The translations under genes were made by a program, and so were the position numbers. Positions 1 through 9,559 of a stretch of 40,593 bases of DNA are shown piece by piece. Numbering within the stretch: the stretch's first letter is position 1; each line of letters begins with the position of its first letter. Under the pieces are notes generated by a model. It was not told the DNA's origin, did no database searches, and saw nothing but the letters and a program-made list of their open reading frames with translations. The stretch covers positions 1 to 40,593 of the forward strand of contig CALLXS010000072.1 in assembly GCA_937875295.1 (NCBI GenBank), given 5' to 3'. The stretch is from an uncultured bacterium (GTDB lineage Bacteria; Bacteroidota; Ignavibacteria; Kapaibacteriales; UBA2268).

Positions 1-87
1 CTTTGTGTTTATTTATTTAATATGTATAAATTTTAAAGTTAAAAAAATAAATTTATTTAAATAATAATTAAAAACAAAGGAGCATTT

Positions 88-3000
88 ATGCGCAAACTAT
101 TATTAGTTTTATTCCTTGGATTGTTTATGTTGCCTGGTATTGCTCAGGCGGCTAATACAGGAAATATCAAAGGAAAAGTCGTTAATGATGAAAAAGAACC
201 TGTAATGGGAGCTTACCTTTCGGTAGTAGGAACAAAATTAGGAGGTGTTTCTAAGGCTGACGGTAGATTTAATGTAGTAGCTATCCCAGTAGGCTCTTAT
301 GAACTCTTAATTACTTACTTGCAGAAAGAAGTTCGCCTAAGTTTCTCTATTTCAGCAGATGAAAATAAAGACTTTGGTGATATTGTTGTATCTTTAACTG
401 CTGATAGTGTTATTGTAACAGCCGATAAAATGGGAGCTGTCGATAATACTTCAATTGGTAGAGGAGTAAATATTTCAAAAGATCAACTTACTTCATCAAC
501 TAAGACCGATATTGCCACTCTTGTAGGCTCTAAAGTGGGTGTACAAAATACTGGAGACGGTTTCTCTATCAGAGGTTCAAGAAACAATGAAACATCATTA
601 AGATTAGATGGTGTGGAAATTTCTAATCCTCTAAATGGTGGATATGGTCTTGGAGGTACTTCTTATTACCCAATGCCTTCTACTTTAAATATCGCAGAAG
701 TACAGGTTATTACCGGTGGCTTCTCAGCAGAATATGGCGAAGCAATGGGTGGCGTGGTAAATCAATCAATGGTTTATGGAAATAATAAAAGATATGAAGG
801 TGCTGTACAATGGAGATCAAATCTTGGTGCATTATATGGCTCTACAAAAAATGCTTTAGGACTTGATGAAAAAGATGGTATTCTACGTGCTTATGATGCA
901 GGCGATGGATATAAATTAAAACCATCTACACATCATAGTTTTGATTTTGCAATTAATGGTCCAATGCCATTTACCGGTGGCGACATTATCTTCTCTTTAA
1001 GTACTGCTGTAAATTATACTAAAGGTAGTGCTTCTTATGGTATATTAGATCCATTAGGACAAGATATTTCTAATTTTGATCCTGAAAATAATAAAAGCAT
1101 GGTAAAGAGAATCGATTTCAGAACTCAAATTAATATGATTAAAGATATTGAAATTTCTCTTGGTGCTTCTTATGGCGTTACTAATATTGAAAATAGCTCA
1201 TGGGGTTGGAGCATGGCTACAATGCCAGGAACTGGAAATGACTTAAATTTAGAAGGATCTATAGCAAATAATTTCATCGGAGTTCCAGAAAATTTAGCAA
1301 AACAAAATGCAGCTAATATTAGAGTTATGAACTTCTTAGGTAGAATTAAACAAATTTTTCAAAATGCTAGCTTCTATCAATTAACTTTATCATACAATCA
1401 AAATGATGATGATATGTCAAGAAGACTCTCTTTAGCTGAACCAAATTTCTTTACAGGATATGACTTATTAAAACCACAAGATAAATATATTATTAGTACT
1501 AACGACCTTGGTGGCAAGGTTACTCTATTAAATGATTTAGGAGATCAAGTATTAGATCATTATGCTATCTATTCTGATATTCAAAAATCTAAAGATGGTT
1601 GGTACGAAGCAGATATGCCACTTATTAACCCATTTACAGGTTTTTATGAAGGTAGCGAAGGTTCGCACACTAGTAATCCTTATGGATATTATACCGGTGG
1701 ATTTGCAAAACATGCTTCAGACGGTGGTTTACAATATAGACGTACATTATATTATCAAGCAGATGGTTTTTATGATATATCTATTGACGATGATCAAATT
1801 TCTCATAATATAAAAACTGGTTTCGAAGCAAGAAAATATGAAGTACACAGACATTATAATCCAGCTCCTTGGAATGAAACAAGTGGATTTGATGTGTTCT
1901 CTGATTTATGGGGTGGCAATTTATATATTCCTACTGTAGATCCAATTGACCCATCAAAAAATCCTAACTTAGTCTATACAAGAGATCATACAAGCCAAGC
2001 CTTTACTCCTTTTAGAGGTAGTTTATTCGTACAAGATCAAATTAAATATAAAGGTATTGTATTCACTCCGGGCTTAAGATTTGACTATTTCAATGCAAAT
2101 GCAGATTATAGAACTAATTTAAATACATATACAAGAATTTTCGAAAGAGAATATTTTGCTCCGACAGATGCTAATTTCTATGTAAGTCCTAGAATTTTCG
2201 TTACATATCCACTTACTGAAGCTTCTAAAATTGATTTATCTTATGGTTTATTCTTAAAAACCCCAGATCTTCAATATTTATATGATAGTTTCAATGCATG
2301 GAATATAGCTACAGGTCAAGTATTAGGTAATCCAAATATGAAACCTCAGAGATCAAGTCAATATCAAGTATCATACGAAAATTATATAACTCCAGATATT
2401 AACTTTACTGCTACAGCATACTATAAAGATATTTATAATCAATTAGGTGTTACTTATATTTTAGCTACTCCTACTCCATTTTATATTTATAGTACTACTG
2501 AATATGGTAGCTCTAAAGGTTTAGAATTCTCTTTACAAAAAATGCCAATCGATGGTATTTATGCTGCTTTAAACTATTCGTTAGCATATAATAAAGGTAC
2601 TTCTGCTGGTCCTGCAAGTAATATGGGCAGACCTGTAGATCCTTATACTGATAAATTAGCATTCCCACTTGCAGAATTTACTATGAGTAACGATATTAGA
2701 CATACTGTAAATGGTTCTCTTGCATTCATTTGGGGCAATAATGAAGGTCCAGATGTATTTGGTATTCAACCATTAGAAAATGCAAGTATTAATTTTGATG
2801 GTATGTTCCGTTCAGGTGCTCCTTACACTAGATTTAAACGTTCAGGTGCTCCAGTATCAGAATACAACGAAGTACGCCAACCATCATTCTGGCAAATAGA
2901 TATGAGACTTTCTAAGAGATTTATCTTAGCAGACTGGTTCGGTACAGCTTTAGGTAGAACTTCAATTGAATTATATATGAATATTTATAATATATTAAAT

Positions 3001-3324
3001 AGAAGAGCACCAGTAGCAGTAAATAGTATTACTGCAGATCCTGATGATAACGGACAAAGCTATTATGTAAAACAATCTGATTTATATCAAGCTACTTTAT
3101 ATAAAGAAGTTGCACCTGCACAAGCTGCTACTTATGCTGCCACTCAATATGATCAATATGGCGATAGACTTTATAATCCTATAGCTGATGTAAATAATGA
3201 TAACATGGTAACTGCTGAAGAACAGTTCAAAGCATATAGAAGATATTTATTAGATGCTGGACAAATGAGAGGCAACTATCAGACTCCAAGAACTGTTAAT
3301 TTCGGTATTAAAATTAATTTTTAA
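88..3324 (+). CDS. TonB-dependent outer-membrane receptor with N-terminal carboxypeptidase-regulatory domain
   Basis: This 1078-residue protein is an energy-coupled outer-membrane transporter; the substrate cannot be told. A signal peptide (MRKLLLVLFLGLFMLPGIAQA) is followed at about residues 25-108 by a carboxypeptidase-regulatory-like beta-sandwich with the usual GxVxD...P..GA and T..DG.F......G.Y pattern. A TonB-box-like DSVIVTADK comes next, then a plug domain at about 125-235 with the signature RGSRNNETSLRLDGVEI and an EYGEAMGGVVN segment. The rest is a long beta-barrel ending in phenylalanine (VNFGIKINF), as is normal for barrel insertion. The start is supported by AAAGGAG at 76-82, five bases before ATG. 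It is 63 bp upstream of a giant secreted protein on the same strand, and no SusD-like lipoprotein is present, so a canonical SusCD glycan pair is not supported. The family assignment is firm and the cargo is unknown. Confidence 0.93.
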   Translation: MRKLLLVLFLGLFMLPGIAQAANTGNIKGKVVNDEKEPVMGAYLSVVGTKLGGVSKADGRFNVVAIPVGSYELLITYLQKEVRLSFSISADENKDFGDIVVSLTADSVIVTADKMGAVDNTSIGRGVNISKDQLTSSTKTDIATLVGSKVGVQNTGDGFSIRGSRNNETSLRLDGVEISNPLNGGYGLGGTSYYPMPSTLNIAEVQVITGGFSAEYGEAMGGVVNQSMVYGNNKRYEGAVQWRSNLGALYGSTKNALGLDEKDGILRAYDAGDGYKLKPSTHHSFDFAINGPMPFTGGDIIFSLSTAVNYTKGSASYGILDPLGQDISNFDPENNKSMVKRIDFRTQINMIKDIEISLGASYGVTNIENSSWGWSMATMPGTGNDLNLEGSIANNFIGVPENLAKQNAANIRVMNFLGRIKQIFQNASFYQLTLSYNQNDDDMSRRLSLAEPNFFTGYDLLKPQDKYIISTNDLGGKVTLLNDLGDQVLDHYAIYSDIQKSKDGWYEADMPLINPFTGFYEGSEGSHTSNPYGYYTGGFAKHASDGGLQYRRTLYYQADGFYDISIDDDQISHNIKTGFEARKYEVHRHYNPAPWNETSGFDVFSDLWGGNLYIPTVDPIDPSKNPNLVYTRDHTSQAFTPFRGSLFVQDQIKYKGIVFTPGLRFDYFNANADYRTNLNTYTRIFEREYFAPTDANFYVSPRIFVTYPLTEASKIDLSYGLFLKTPDLQYLYDSFNAWNIATGQVLGNPNMKPQRSSQYQVSYENYITPDINFTATAYYKDIYNQLGVTYILATPTPFYIYSTTEYGSSKGLEFSLQKMPIDGIYAALNYSLAYNKGTSAGPASNMGRPVDPYTDKLAFPLAEFTMSNDIRHTVNGSLAFIWGNNEGPDVFGIQPLENASINFDGMFRSGAPYTRFKRSGAPVSEYNEVRQPSFWQIDMRLSKRFILADWFGTALGRTSIELYMNIYNILNRRAPVAVNSITADPDDNGQSYYVKQSDLYQATLYKEVAPAQAATYAATQYDQYGDRLYNPIADVNNDNMVTAEEQFKAYRRYLLDAGQMRGNYQTPRTVNFGIKINF

Positions 3325-3387
3325 TTTTAATAATAAAATAAAATCAATAATTGAATAATTTAATAATAAAATAATATAGAGGCATTT

Positions 3388-6300
3388 ATGCAAAATAAAG
3401 TAAAATTATTGCTTGTGGGCTCGATTATCTTACTGTCTTGTGTATTAGCTGGAGCTTTATATGCTCTACCTCAAGACTACAAGAAAAGTGATAATTCTGA
3501 GCAACTTCAGGCTGAAACTAAAAGAATTCAGCAGTTTTATGATGTGCGCAGCAATACTGTAAGTAATATACAATTTACTTCTTCAAATTATGGTATTTTC
3601 GGTTATGATGTAGCAAGAAATACTGGTGCAGGCTATTGGCCACGTGGCTCCTTAAACCAATACATTTTTGGTGGTGGAATTTGGTTCGGTGCACAAAAAC
3701 CATTTAAAACTTCTGATGGTTCAATTGTAAATAAAAAATATGTTACTATTACCTATGATCCAAATAAAGCTAAATCAATGATGGCGCCTGGTAGAGTAAT
3801 TGATTATAATGGAAATGAACAGTTACTAGCTTCGGTTGATGATATTTGGTTATATAGAACTTATTTATCAACAGAATTTTCAAGAACTACTGGTAAACCT
3901 TATAATGTAGAAGAAAATTACTCATGGCCTATATGGGATGTAGAATCCGAAGACGAAGGATATTATTTAGGTTATGATAGATATTTTGGTAGATTCATTA
4001 ATAATCCTAATGATAGAACATTAGAAAAATATCCAAAAGGACCTGCTTTTATTTCTGAAGAAGATATCTTTTCTACATATAAAGATACAGATTTAAATAG
4101 ATATGAAAATATGTCAACTGGTAAAGCTAGAGAAGACGGTTACCCTCTAAAAATGCAAATTGAAGAGATGATCTATTCTTGGGGCTTCGGTGAATATAAA
4201 GATTTTATTTTTATTAAATATGATATAATTAATTTAAGTAAAGATACTTTAAGAGATTGCTGGCTAGCTCCAATTATGGATGTCGATATTGCACGCGCTC
4301 CTTATACAGATGATGGTGCTAGAAATGATAACGTTAAATATTATAAACCTAAAGATTGGGAAGATGTAAAAGGAAAAAGTAAACAAGATACTTTAAACTT
4401 AGCATTTCAATGGACAAAAAATGACAGAGGTGAAGATGCTAAAGGTTTTGGTTACTTAGGATTTGACTTCTTAGAATCTCCTTCAGTACATAAATCATTA
4501 GGTACTATTGAAGTTATTGTAGATAACAAACCTGTACTTAAAAATTGGATGTGGAGCAAATTTTACGAAGTAAAAGCCGGTGGAATTGATCCTACAAATG
4601 GCCAAACTGTTGCTAATGATACAATTATAGGTATCGAAAGATTAATTTATGATAAAGAATTAGAAGGTTTCGTAAGAAAAGATAAAAGATATTATGAAAC
4701 TATAGAGCAATTAGGTTTAGTATCTTTCAGAAACTGGAACATAGATGAAGATAAGAAAACACCAGATGCACAATATAACTTTTTGTCAGAAATTGGTGAA
4801 TATGGATATATTCGTGATAGTGACGAAAGAGGATCTGGCGATAAACGATTTATGATGGCAACTGGACCATTTTCAATGTTACCAAGCGATACTGTTCGTA
4901 CAGTAGTAGGTATAATTTTAGCTTTACCTTCTGTTAATCGTGAAGCTGATGGTTCTGAAGAAGATGTGCAAGGATTATTATATCTAGATAAATTCGCTCA
5001 AAGAGTATATGATAATAACTTTAGAGCTCCTTCTGCACCAGAAAACACAAGATTCTTAGGCTATAAATCATATAATAATGCAATTGAAATATATTGGGAT
5101 TCTACTGCAGAAATGTCTCAAGACGTTGAAGAAAATGGCTTAGACTTTATGGGCTATACTTTATATAGAGCTAGAGATCCTCAATTAGACACATTTAATG
5201 TAAATAAAGTAGCAGCTGACGCTAATTATGTGAAAGGTAGAGGACCTTTCGGTTGGAAACAAGTAGCTACTTGGAATATTTTGCCTCCATTTGCAAAATC
5301 AGCTTATAGAGCTGAACCAAACTCTGCTAAACCATATCCGTACATAGATGATTTTGAAATTATTGGATTAGGTTATGATGCTGATGGTAATATGGACACT
5401 ATGGCATTAACAATTATGAGATTGCCTGCAGGTTTTGATGTAAAATATCCAGCTCAAAGAGAAATATTAAAAGAAACTAAACCTTATGCTACTCCAAGTT
5501 TTTATGGGTTTAATCAAGATACTTCTTTAGCAAATCCTTGGGTAAACTACTTTAGAAAATATTGGGAACCAAATTTAAAAGATGTACAAATTGACCCAAT
5601 TAATCATTACAAAACACAATTTCCTAATAGCAGATTTTTAGATAGCGTATTAATAGGTACAATTAGATTAAATGATGCGATGGTGCCTTATAATCCATTG
5701 TTCTATATTGAAGAAACTGTTCCAGCTAATGCATTTAGAAAAACTAAATTAGGTGTAGGTGTAGATGGTAAAGACTCTTTCGTTATTAAACCTGTAGCTC
5801 TTACTCCTAAGCTAATGGAAGATAATATTTTACGCCAAGAATTACTCGTTCAATATAGAGAAAATGAACAAGATGGATATTATATTTATCTATTTGAAAC
5901 TCTTAGAGAAATTGAAATTCAAGGCCAAAGTAAATATTACATAACAAGAATGAGACCACTATGGAACAATAACAATGATAAAGCATTAAGAGATTCAAGC
6001 TGGAAAGAAATTTTCAAGAATAAAAACTTGCTCGATTATGCAAAAGCAAAATTGTTCGAAATGATCCAAAATAAACTAATCAGTAGAATTTCATTCAATA
6101 ACCAAATGCTTGATGCAACAATGGCAAACGAAGTAATTGAACCATACATGAAGAAAATCACAAATGGTAGAAAATATTACGATTTTGCTGATGATTATAA
6201 TCAAAATAAAGTAGTCGAAGCTAATGAAAGTTCTGCTCTTACAGAAAGAATCTTAAATAATATTGAATATTATTACAAACTCGAAGCTTTTGACGAAGGC

Positions 6301-8343
6301 GATTATATGCAACCTACTGAATCTAAGTCTAATGATGGTTCTAAGGGTAGACCTAATAACTTATTAGCATATGCAAAAGCAGGAAGACCAGATGATCATG
6401 TTAAATTTGAAATTACAAGAGTTGATTCTGATAAAATGGGTGGTTTAAGGAATTTCAAATTCTTCACAATCGATCCAGATAGATTAACTCAAAAATTAGC
6501 TGGTAGAACTTTAATTATGAAGTTAAACCCATATCCAGGAATATATTCAATTAACGTCCCTGGTGAAACTGGTACTTATATGCAATTCGTTGATCTTGCA
6601 TTCTATTATACTCATTTGACAATTACTGATTCAGCTACAAATGAAAAATTGTTTGAGACAGTAGTACAATATAACGATGGAAGTAGTGATTCATATATGA
6701 ATTTATTGACTGAAAATGGATTTAGTGTAATCATGGCTGATACTGTACTTGATAAAGTATCTGGTGTATCCAGTGATTTCGGTAGACCAGAAAATACTGA
6801 GAAGTTCACTAAGAAAGGTTCATTTACTACTGGTATGTTCAATGAAGAATACTACAATCAATCATATAATTTCGTAAATGGTTACGAAAATATTTTTGGT
6901 GTATCATTCGATTATAGCTTTGAGCAACATGGCGGTACAATTAGACCTGTTTCAATAGAAAAAGTTAATAATTCAAATACTTCAACTATTGTCAGCGTGT
7001 TCAATGATAAAGCATTATCCTATAAAATTGCTGATGTAAATTCAAATTGGGATTATGCAGGTACTCAAATTGCTGATGTATCACCAAATCCAGGATTTAA
7101 CTATTCTACAGATTATTATGCAGTAAGTGAAAATAATTTTGTACCTTCATCAAGAACAATTGCTAAATCATGGAATTTAGGTCCAGCTGATTATTTAATC
7201 ACTTTCAAAGAAGGTGGTAGTGAGAATATTGTAGTCACTTATAATAACAACGATATTGCAACAAGACAAGAAGTTTCTTTTGATGTCCCATATTTGACAT
7301 ATGAGGTTAAAAATACTTATTCATTTGAATCAGAATATCCTACTGGATTAGATTCAATTAAATATGGTTTCGAATACTTACCAATGGAATTACCTGAAAC
7401 TGCAACATGGAGTCCTTACGTAACAACAGAAACAAATAAAGATGGTCAACTTATTTTATCAAATAATGTTAAATATACTCAATTCCCAATGCCAATTAAC
7501 TTAAAATCTGAAGCAGATAATTTCGTTGGCAAGTTTAATTCTTTTGCTGTAGGTTGTGTAAACTCAAGAAATAAGAATTTAGTAAAACCTTCAGATTTTA
7601 GAAATGCTTTAGCAGTGCAAAAAGATAAAGAATTTAATAGAGATGCTCCAAATTTAATTGGTAAGCAAAATAGATACTATATGAGTGCTACTAATGGTGG
7701 AAATACTATTGACTTCGTTAATATTTTAAATATTAGTGGAGCTTATTATGCTTTAGATTATGCACAAATGGGTAAATTTATTAAAACTGCCCAAGATAAA
7801 ATATGGACAGTTCCAGATTATTATGATAAAACTTATGGTGAAGATTTCAAACCTGGAGATCAATTAATAGCTAAAGTACGTGGCGGTGCATTTGGTCTAC
7901 CAGTAAAAGGTGCTGAAGTACATGCAAAAGTAAGTGCTGTAGCTGGCGAAGAATATACTGATTCTAATCTTGATAAAGTAAAAGTAGTACCAAATCCTTA
8001 TTTTATCTCTCACGAAGCTCAAAAATCTGCTTACGATACTAAACTATATTTCACAAAATTACCAAAAGAATGTAATATTGATATCTATACTATTAATGGA
8101 GATTTAGTAAAATCTATTAAACACGCTCCAGTAGAAAAAGATACTCAAGGATTCGACGATGGTGAAAGTAATTCAGAATTTGATAGTTATAGATTCGCAA
8201 TGGAACCATGGGATTTATACAGCTCTAACAATCAAAGAGTTCAGAGCCAGACATTTATAGCTTTGATTTCTACTCCTAATGGAGCAAAATCAACTGTAAA
8301 ATTCACTGTATTAGTCGGAAGTACAAGATTAATTACAGATTAA
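3388..8343 (+). CDS. Giant secreted protein with fibronectin-like segment and T9SS-like C-terminal domain
   Basis: This 1651-residue exported protein has no recognised enzymatic domain. It begins with a signal peptide (hydrophobic about residues 8-28, ending ALYA). A conserved-looking N-terminal region carries NTVSNIQFTSSNYGIFGYD and FGGGIWFGAQ, a pattern I associate with large secreted proteins of Ignavibacteria-type bacteria. A fibronectin III-like stretch follows at about 548-640 (APSAPENTRFLGYKSYNN, then a GYTLYRA strand). The C-terminus from about 1530 has VVPNPY (1533-1538), IYTINGDLVKSI and a final beta-strand, which resembles the Por-secretion-tail type of T9SS sorting domain. AGAGG at 3378-3382 sits five bases before ATG. 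The gene lies between a TonB-dependent receptor and a PorV/PorQ barrel. PorV is a known shuttle for T9SS cargo, so export by that route is plausible. The molecular role is unknown. Confidence 0.8.
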   Translation: MQNKVKLLLVGSIILLSCVLAGALYALPQDYKKSDNSEQLQAETKRIQQFYDVRSNTVSNIQFTSSNYGIFGYDVARNTGAGYWPRGSLNQYIFGGGIWFGAQKPFKTSDGSIVNKKYVTITYDPNKAKSMMAPGRVIDYNGNEQLLASVDDIWLYRTYLSTEFSRTTGKPYNVEENYSWPIWDVESEDEGYYLGYDRYFGRFINNPNDRTLEKYPKGPAFISEEDIFSTYKDTDLNRYENMSTGKAREDGYPLKMQIEEMIYSWGFGEYKDFIFIKYDIINLSKDTLRDCWLAPIMDVDIARAPYTDDGARNDNVKYYKPKDWEDVKGKSKQDTLNLAFQWTKNDRGEDAKGFGYLGFDFLESPSVHKSLGTIEVIVDNKPVLKNWMWSKFYEVKAGGIDPTNGQTVANDTIIGIERLIYDKELEGFVRKDKRYYETIEQLGLVSFRNWNIDEDKKTPDAQYNFLSEIGEYGYIRDSDERGSGDKRFMMATGPFSMLPSDTVRTVVGIILALPSVNREADGSEEDVQGLLYLDKFAQRVYDNNFRAPSAPENTRFLGYKSYNNAIEIYWDSTAEMSQDVEENGLDFMGYTLYRARDPQLDTFNVNKVAADANYVKGRGPFGWKQVATWNILPPFAKSAYRAEPNSAKPYPYIDDFEIIGLGYDADGNMDTMALTIMRLPAGFDVKYPAQREILKETKPYATPSFYGFNQDTSLANPWVNYFRKYWEPNLKDVQIDPINHYKTQFPNSRFLDSVLIGTIRLNDAMVPYNPLFYIEETVPANAFRKTKLGVGVDGKDSFVIKPVALTPKLMEDNILRQELLVQYRENEQDGYYIYLFETLREIEIQGQSKYYITRMRPLWNNNNDKALRDSSWKEIFKNKNLLDYAKAKLFEMIQNKLISRISFNNQMLDATMANEVIEPYMKKITNGRKYYDFADDYNQNKVVEANESSALTERILNNIEYYYKLEAFDEGDYMQPTESKSNDGSKGRPNNLLAYAKAGRPDDHVKFEITRVDSDKMGGLRNFKFFTIDPDRLTQKLAGRTLIMKLNPYPGIYSINVPGETGTYMQFVDLAFYYTHLTITDSATNEKLFETVVQYNDGSSDSYMNLLTENGFSVIMADTVLDKVSGVSSDFGRPENTEKFTKKGSFTTGMFNEEYYNQSYNFVNGYENIFGVSFDYSFEQHGGTIRPVSIEKVNNSNTSTIVSVFNDKALSYKIADVNSNWDYAGTQIADVSPNPGFNYSTDYYAVSENNFVPSSRTIAKSWNLGPADYLITFKEGGSENIVVTYNNNDIATRQEVSFDVPYLTYEVKNTYSFESEYPTGLDSIKYGFEYLPMELPETATWSPYVTTETNKDGQLILSNNVKYTQFPMPINLKSEADNFVGKFNSFAVGCVNSRNKNLVKPSDFRNALAVQKDKEFNRDAPNLIGKQNRYYMSATNGGNTIDFVNILNISGAYYALDYAQMGKFIKTAQDKIWTVPDYYDKTYGEDFKPGDQLIAKVRGGAFGLPVKGAEVHAKVSAVAGEEYTDSNLDKVKVVPNPYFISHEAQKSAYDTKLYFTKLPKECNIDIYTINGDLVKSIKHAPVEKDTQGFDDGESNSEFDSYRFAMEPWDLYSSNNQRVQSQTFIALISTPNGAKSTVKFTVLVGSTRLITD

Positions 8344-8354
8344 TTTAATTATAC

Positions 8355-8390
8355 ATCAGTTCGGCTTATATATTTATAAGCTGAACTGAT
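8355..8390 (+). terminator. Strong intergenic hairpin, possible attenuator or processing site
   Basis: A 16-bp stem (arms 8355-8370 and 8375-8390, one G-U wobble) with a 4-nt loop lies between the 1651-residue protein gene and the PorV/PorQ gene. It is followed by AAAATTT rather than a run of T, so it is a poor intrinsic terminator. It may stabilise the upstream transcript or reduce read-through into the next gene. Confidence 0.5.
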
Positions 8391-8424
8391 AAAATTTAAC
8401 AATTAAATGGAGATTATTAAAAAT

Positions 8425-9474
8425 ATGAAAAAATTTGTTCATATAATTATATTAGGAATTGTACTTTCACTCATTAGCGCAAATTTATTTGCTGAAGATA
8501 ATACACTCCCAACAAATGCTGTTGGTTCATCAGCAGGTAACTATAAAAAAGTGGGTGCTGCCGGGTCTCAATTCCTTAAAATACCTGTTGGCGCTCGTGG
8601 TACTGCAATGTCTGCAAATGTGTCTGTTGTGAATGATATTTCATCAATCTGGTGGAATCCAGCTGGCTTAGCATCAGTAAAAACTTTAGGCGGATATTTC
8701 TCAAATACTTGGCTCTATGCTGAATGTAGCCAAATGTTTGCTGGTTTATCTATTCCTTTATCAAGCGATTTTACTGTAGGAGCTAGTATGAATTCATTTA
8801 CTACAGGTAATATTGAATATACTACAATTCACGATGATCAAGGTAATAGACACTATTATCAAGTAGCTGATATGGCTCTTGCACTAAGCGTTGCTGGTTA
8901 CCTTACTGAAGATTTTTCTTTCGGTGTTAACTTAAAATACATTAGTAATTCTTTTGCTTCTTTAAATAGTAGTGGATTCGGATTCGATGTAGGTGCTTTA
9001 TATAACACAGGACTTTATGGACTTACTATTGGTTTCGCATTATCTAATTTAGGTACTGAGTTCCAATATAGAGGCCAAAACTTACAAACATTAATTCCAG
9101 TAATTCAAGACATGGGTTTGGCTCCAATTGATGCTGAATTTAAATCTGGTGTATATAGTATGCCTTTGGTATTTAGAGCTGGTATTGGTTCTGAAATTAT
9201 TAAAACTGAAGATCACGCAGTAACAGCAGCTTTTGATTTTATTACTGCATCTGATATTTCTGAGCAATTTGCTATCGGAGCTGAATATACATTCAAAAAC
9301 TTAATTTCAATAAGAGGTGGATATCAATTTAACCATGATCAATATGGTCTATCTGGTGGTATTGGCTTCCAATATGAAATTGGTGGTGGATTACATGCTG
9401 GTGCAGATTATTCAATTAATCCAACTAAAGACCTTGGTCTTGTAAATAGATTAAGTATTAGATTAGGATTTTAA
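8425..9474 (+). CDS. PorV/PorQ family outer-membrane beta-barrel protein
   Basis: This protein of about 349 residues belongs to the PorV/PorQ (UPF0164-like) barrel family, FadL-like barrels that in T9SS organisms carry or hold cargo at the cell surface. After the signal peptide (MKKFVHII... ending NLFA) comes the family hallmark: FLKIPVGARGTAMSAN followed by NDISSIWWNPAGLA. Alternating glycine- and aromatic-rich beta-strands follow to the end (LSIRLGF). I chose the ATG at 8425 because GGAG at 8409-8412 precedes it and the resulting signal peptide is typical. An in-frame ATG at 8407 would add MEIIKN but lacks a ribosome site. It directly follows the giant secreted protein, and a strong terminator closes the unit. 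The family is well supported; which cargo it serves is inference. Confidence 0.9.
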   Translation: MKKFVHIIILGIVLSLISANLFAEDNTLPTNAVGSSAGNYKKVGAAGSQFLKIPVGARGTAMSANVSVVNDISSIWWNPAGLASVKTLGGYFSNTWLYAECSQMFAGLSIPLSSDFTVGASMNSFTTGNIEYTTIHDDQGNRHYYQVADMALALSVAGYLTEDFSFGVNLKYISNSFASLNSSGFGFDVGALYNTGLYGLTIGFALSNLGTEFQYRGQNLQTLIPVIQDMGLAPIDAEFKSGVYSMPLVFRAGIGSEIIKTEDHAVTAAFDFITASDISEQFAIGAEYTFKNLISIRGGYQFNHDQYGLSGGIGFQYEIGGGLHAGADYSINPTKDLGLVNRLSIRLGF

Positions 9475-9503
9475 TCACTAATTTGATTTTTTTTTCGTAA
9501 ATT

Positions 9504-9545
9504 GCTACCGGGTAATATTATTATTCGGTAGCTTTTTATTTTTTT
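9504..9545 (+). terminator. Rho-independent terminator after the PorV/PorQ gene
   Basis: A 13-bp stem (9504-9516 with 9520-9532, two G-U wobbles) starts with GCTACCG and is followed at once by T5-A-T7. It ends the 88-9474 gene set. It also lies just 14 bases before the next start codon at 9560. Confidence 0.88.
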
Positions 9546-9559
9546 ACATTTTAAATATT

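Noticed and set aside
1562..1813. Open frame inside the TonB receptor gene
   Set aside because: It lies in another frame of a well-supported gene, has no ribosome site and has a composition typical of a shadow frame.
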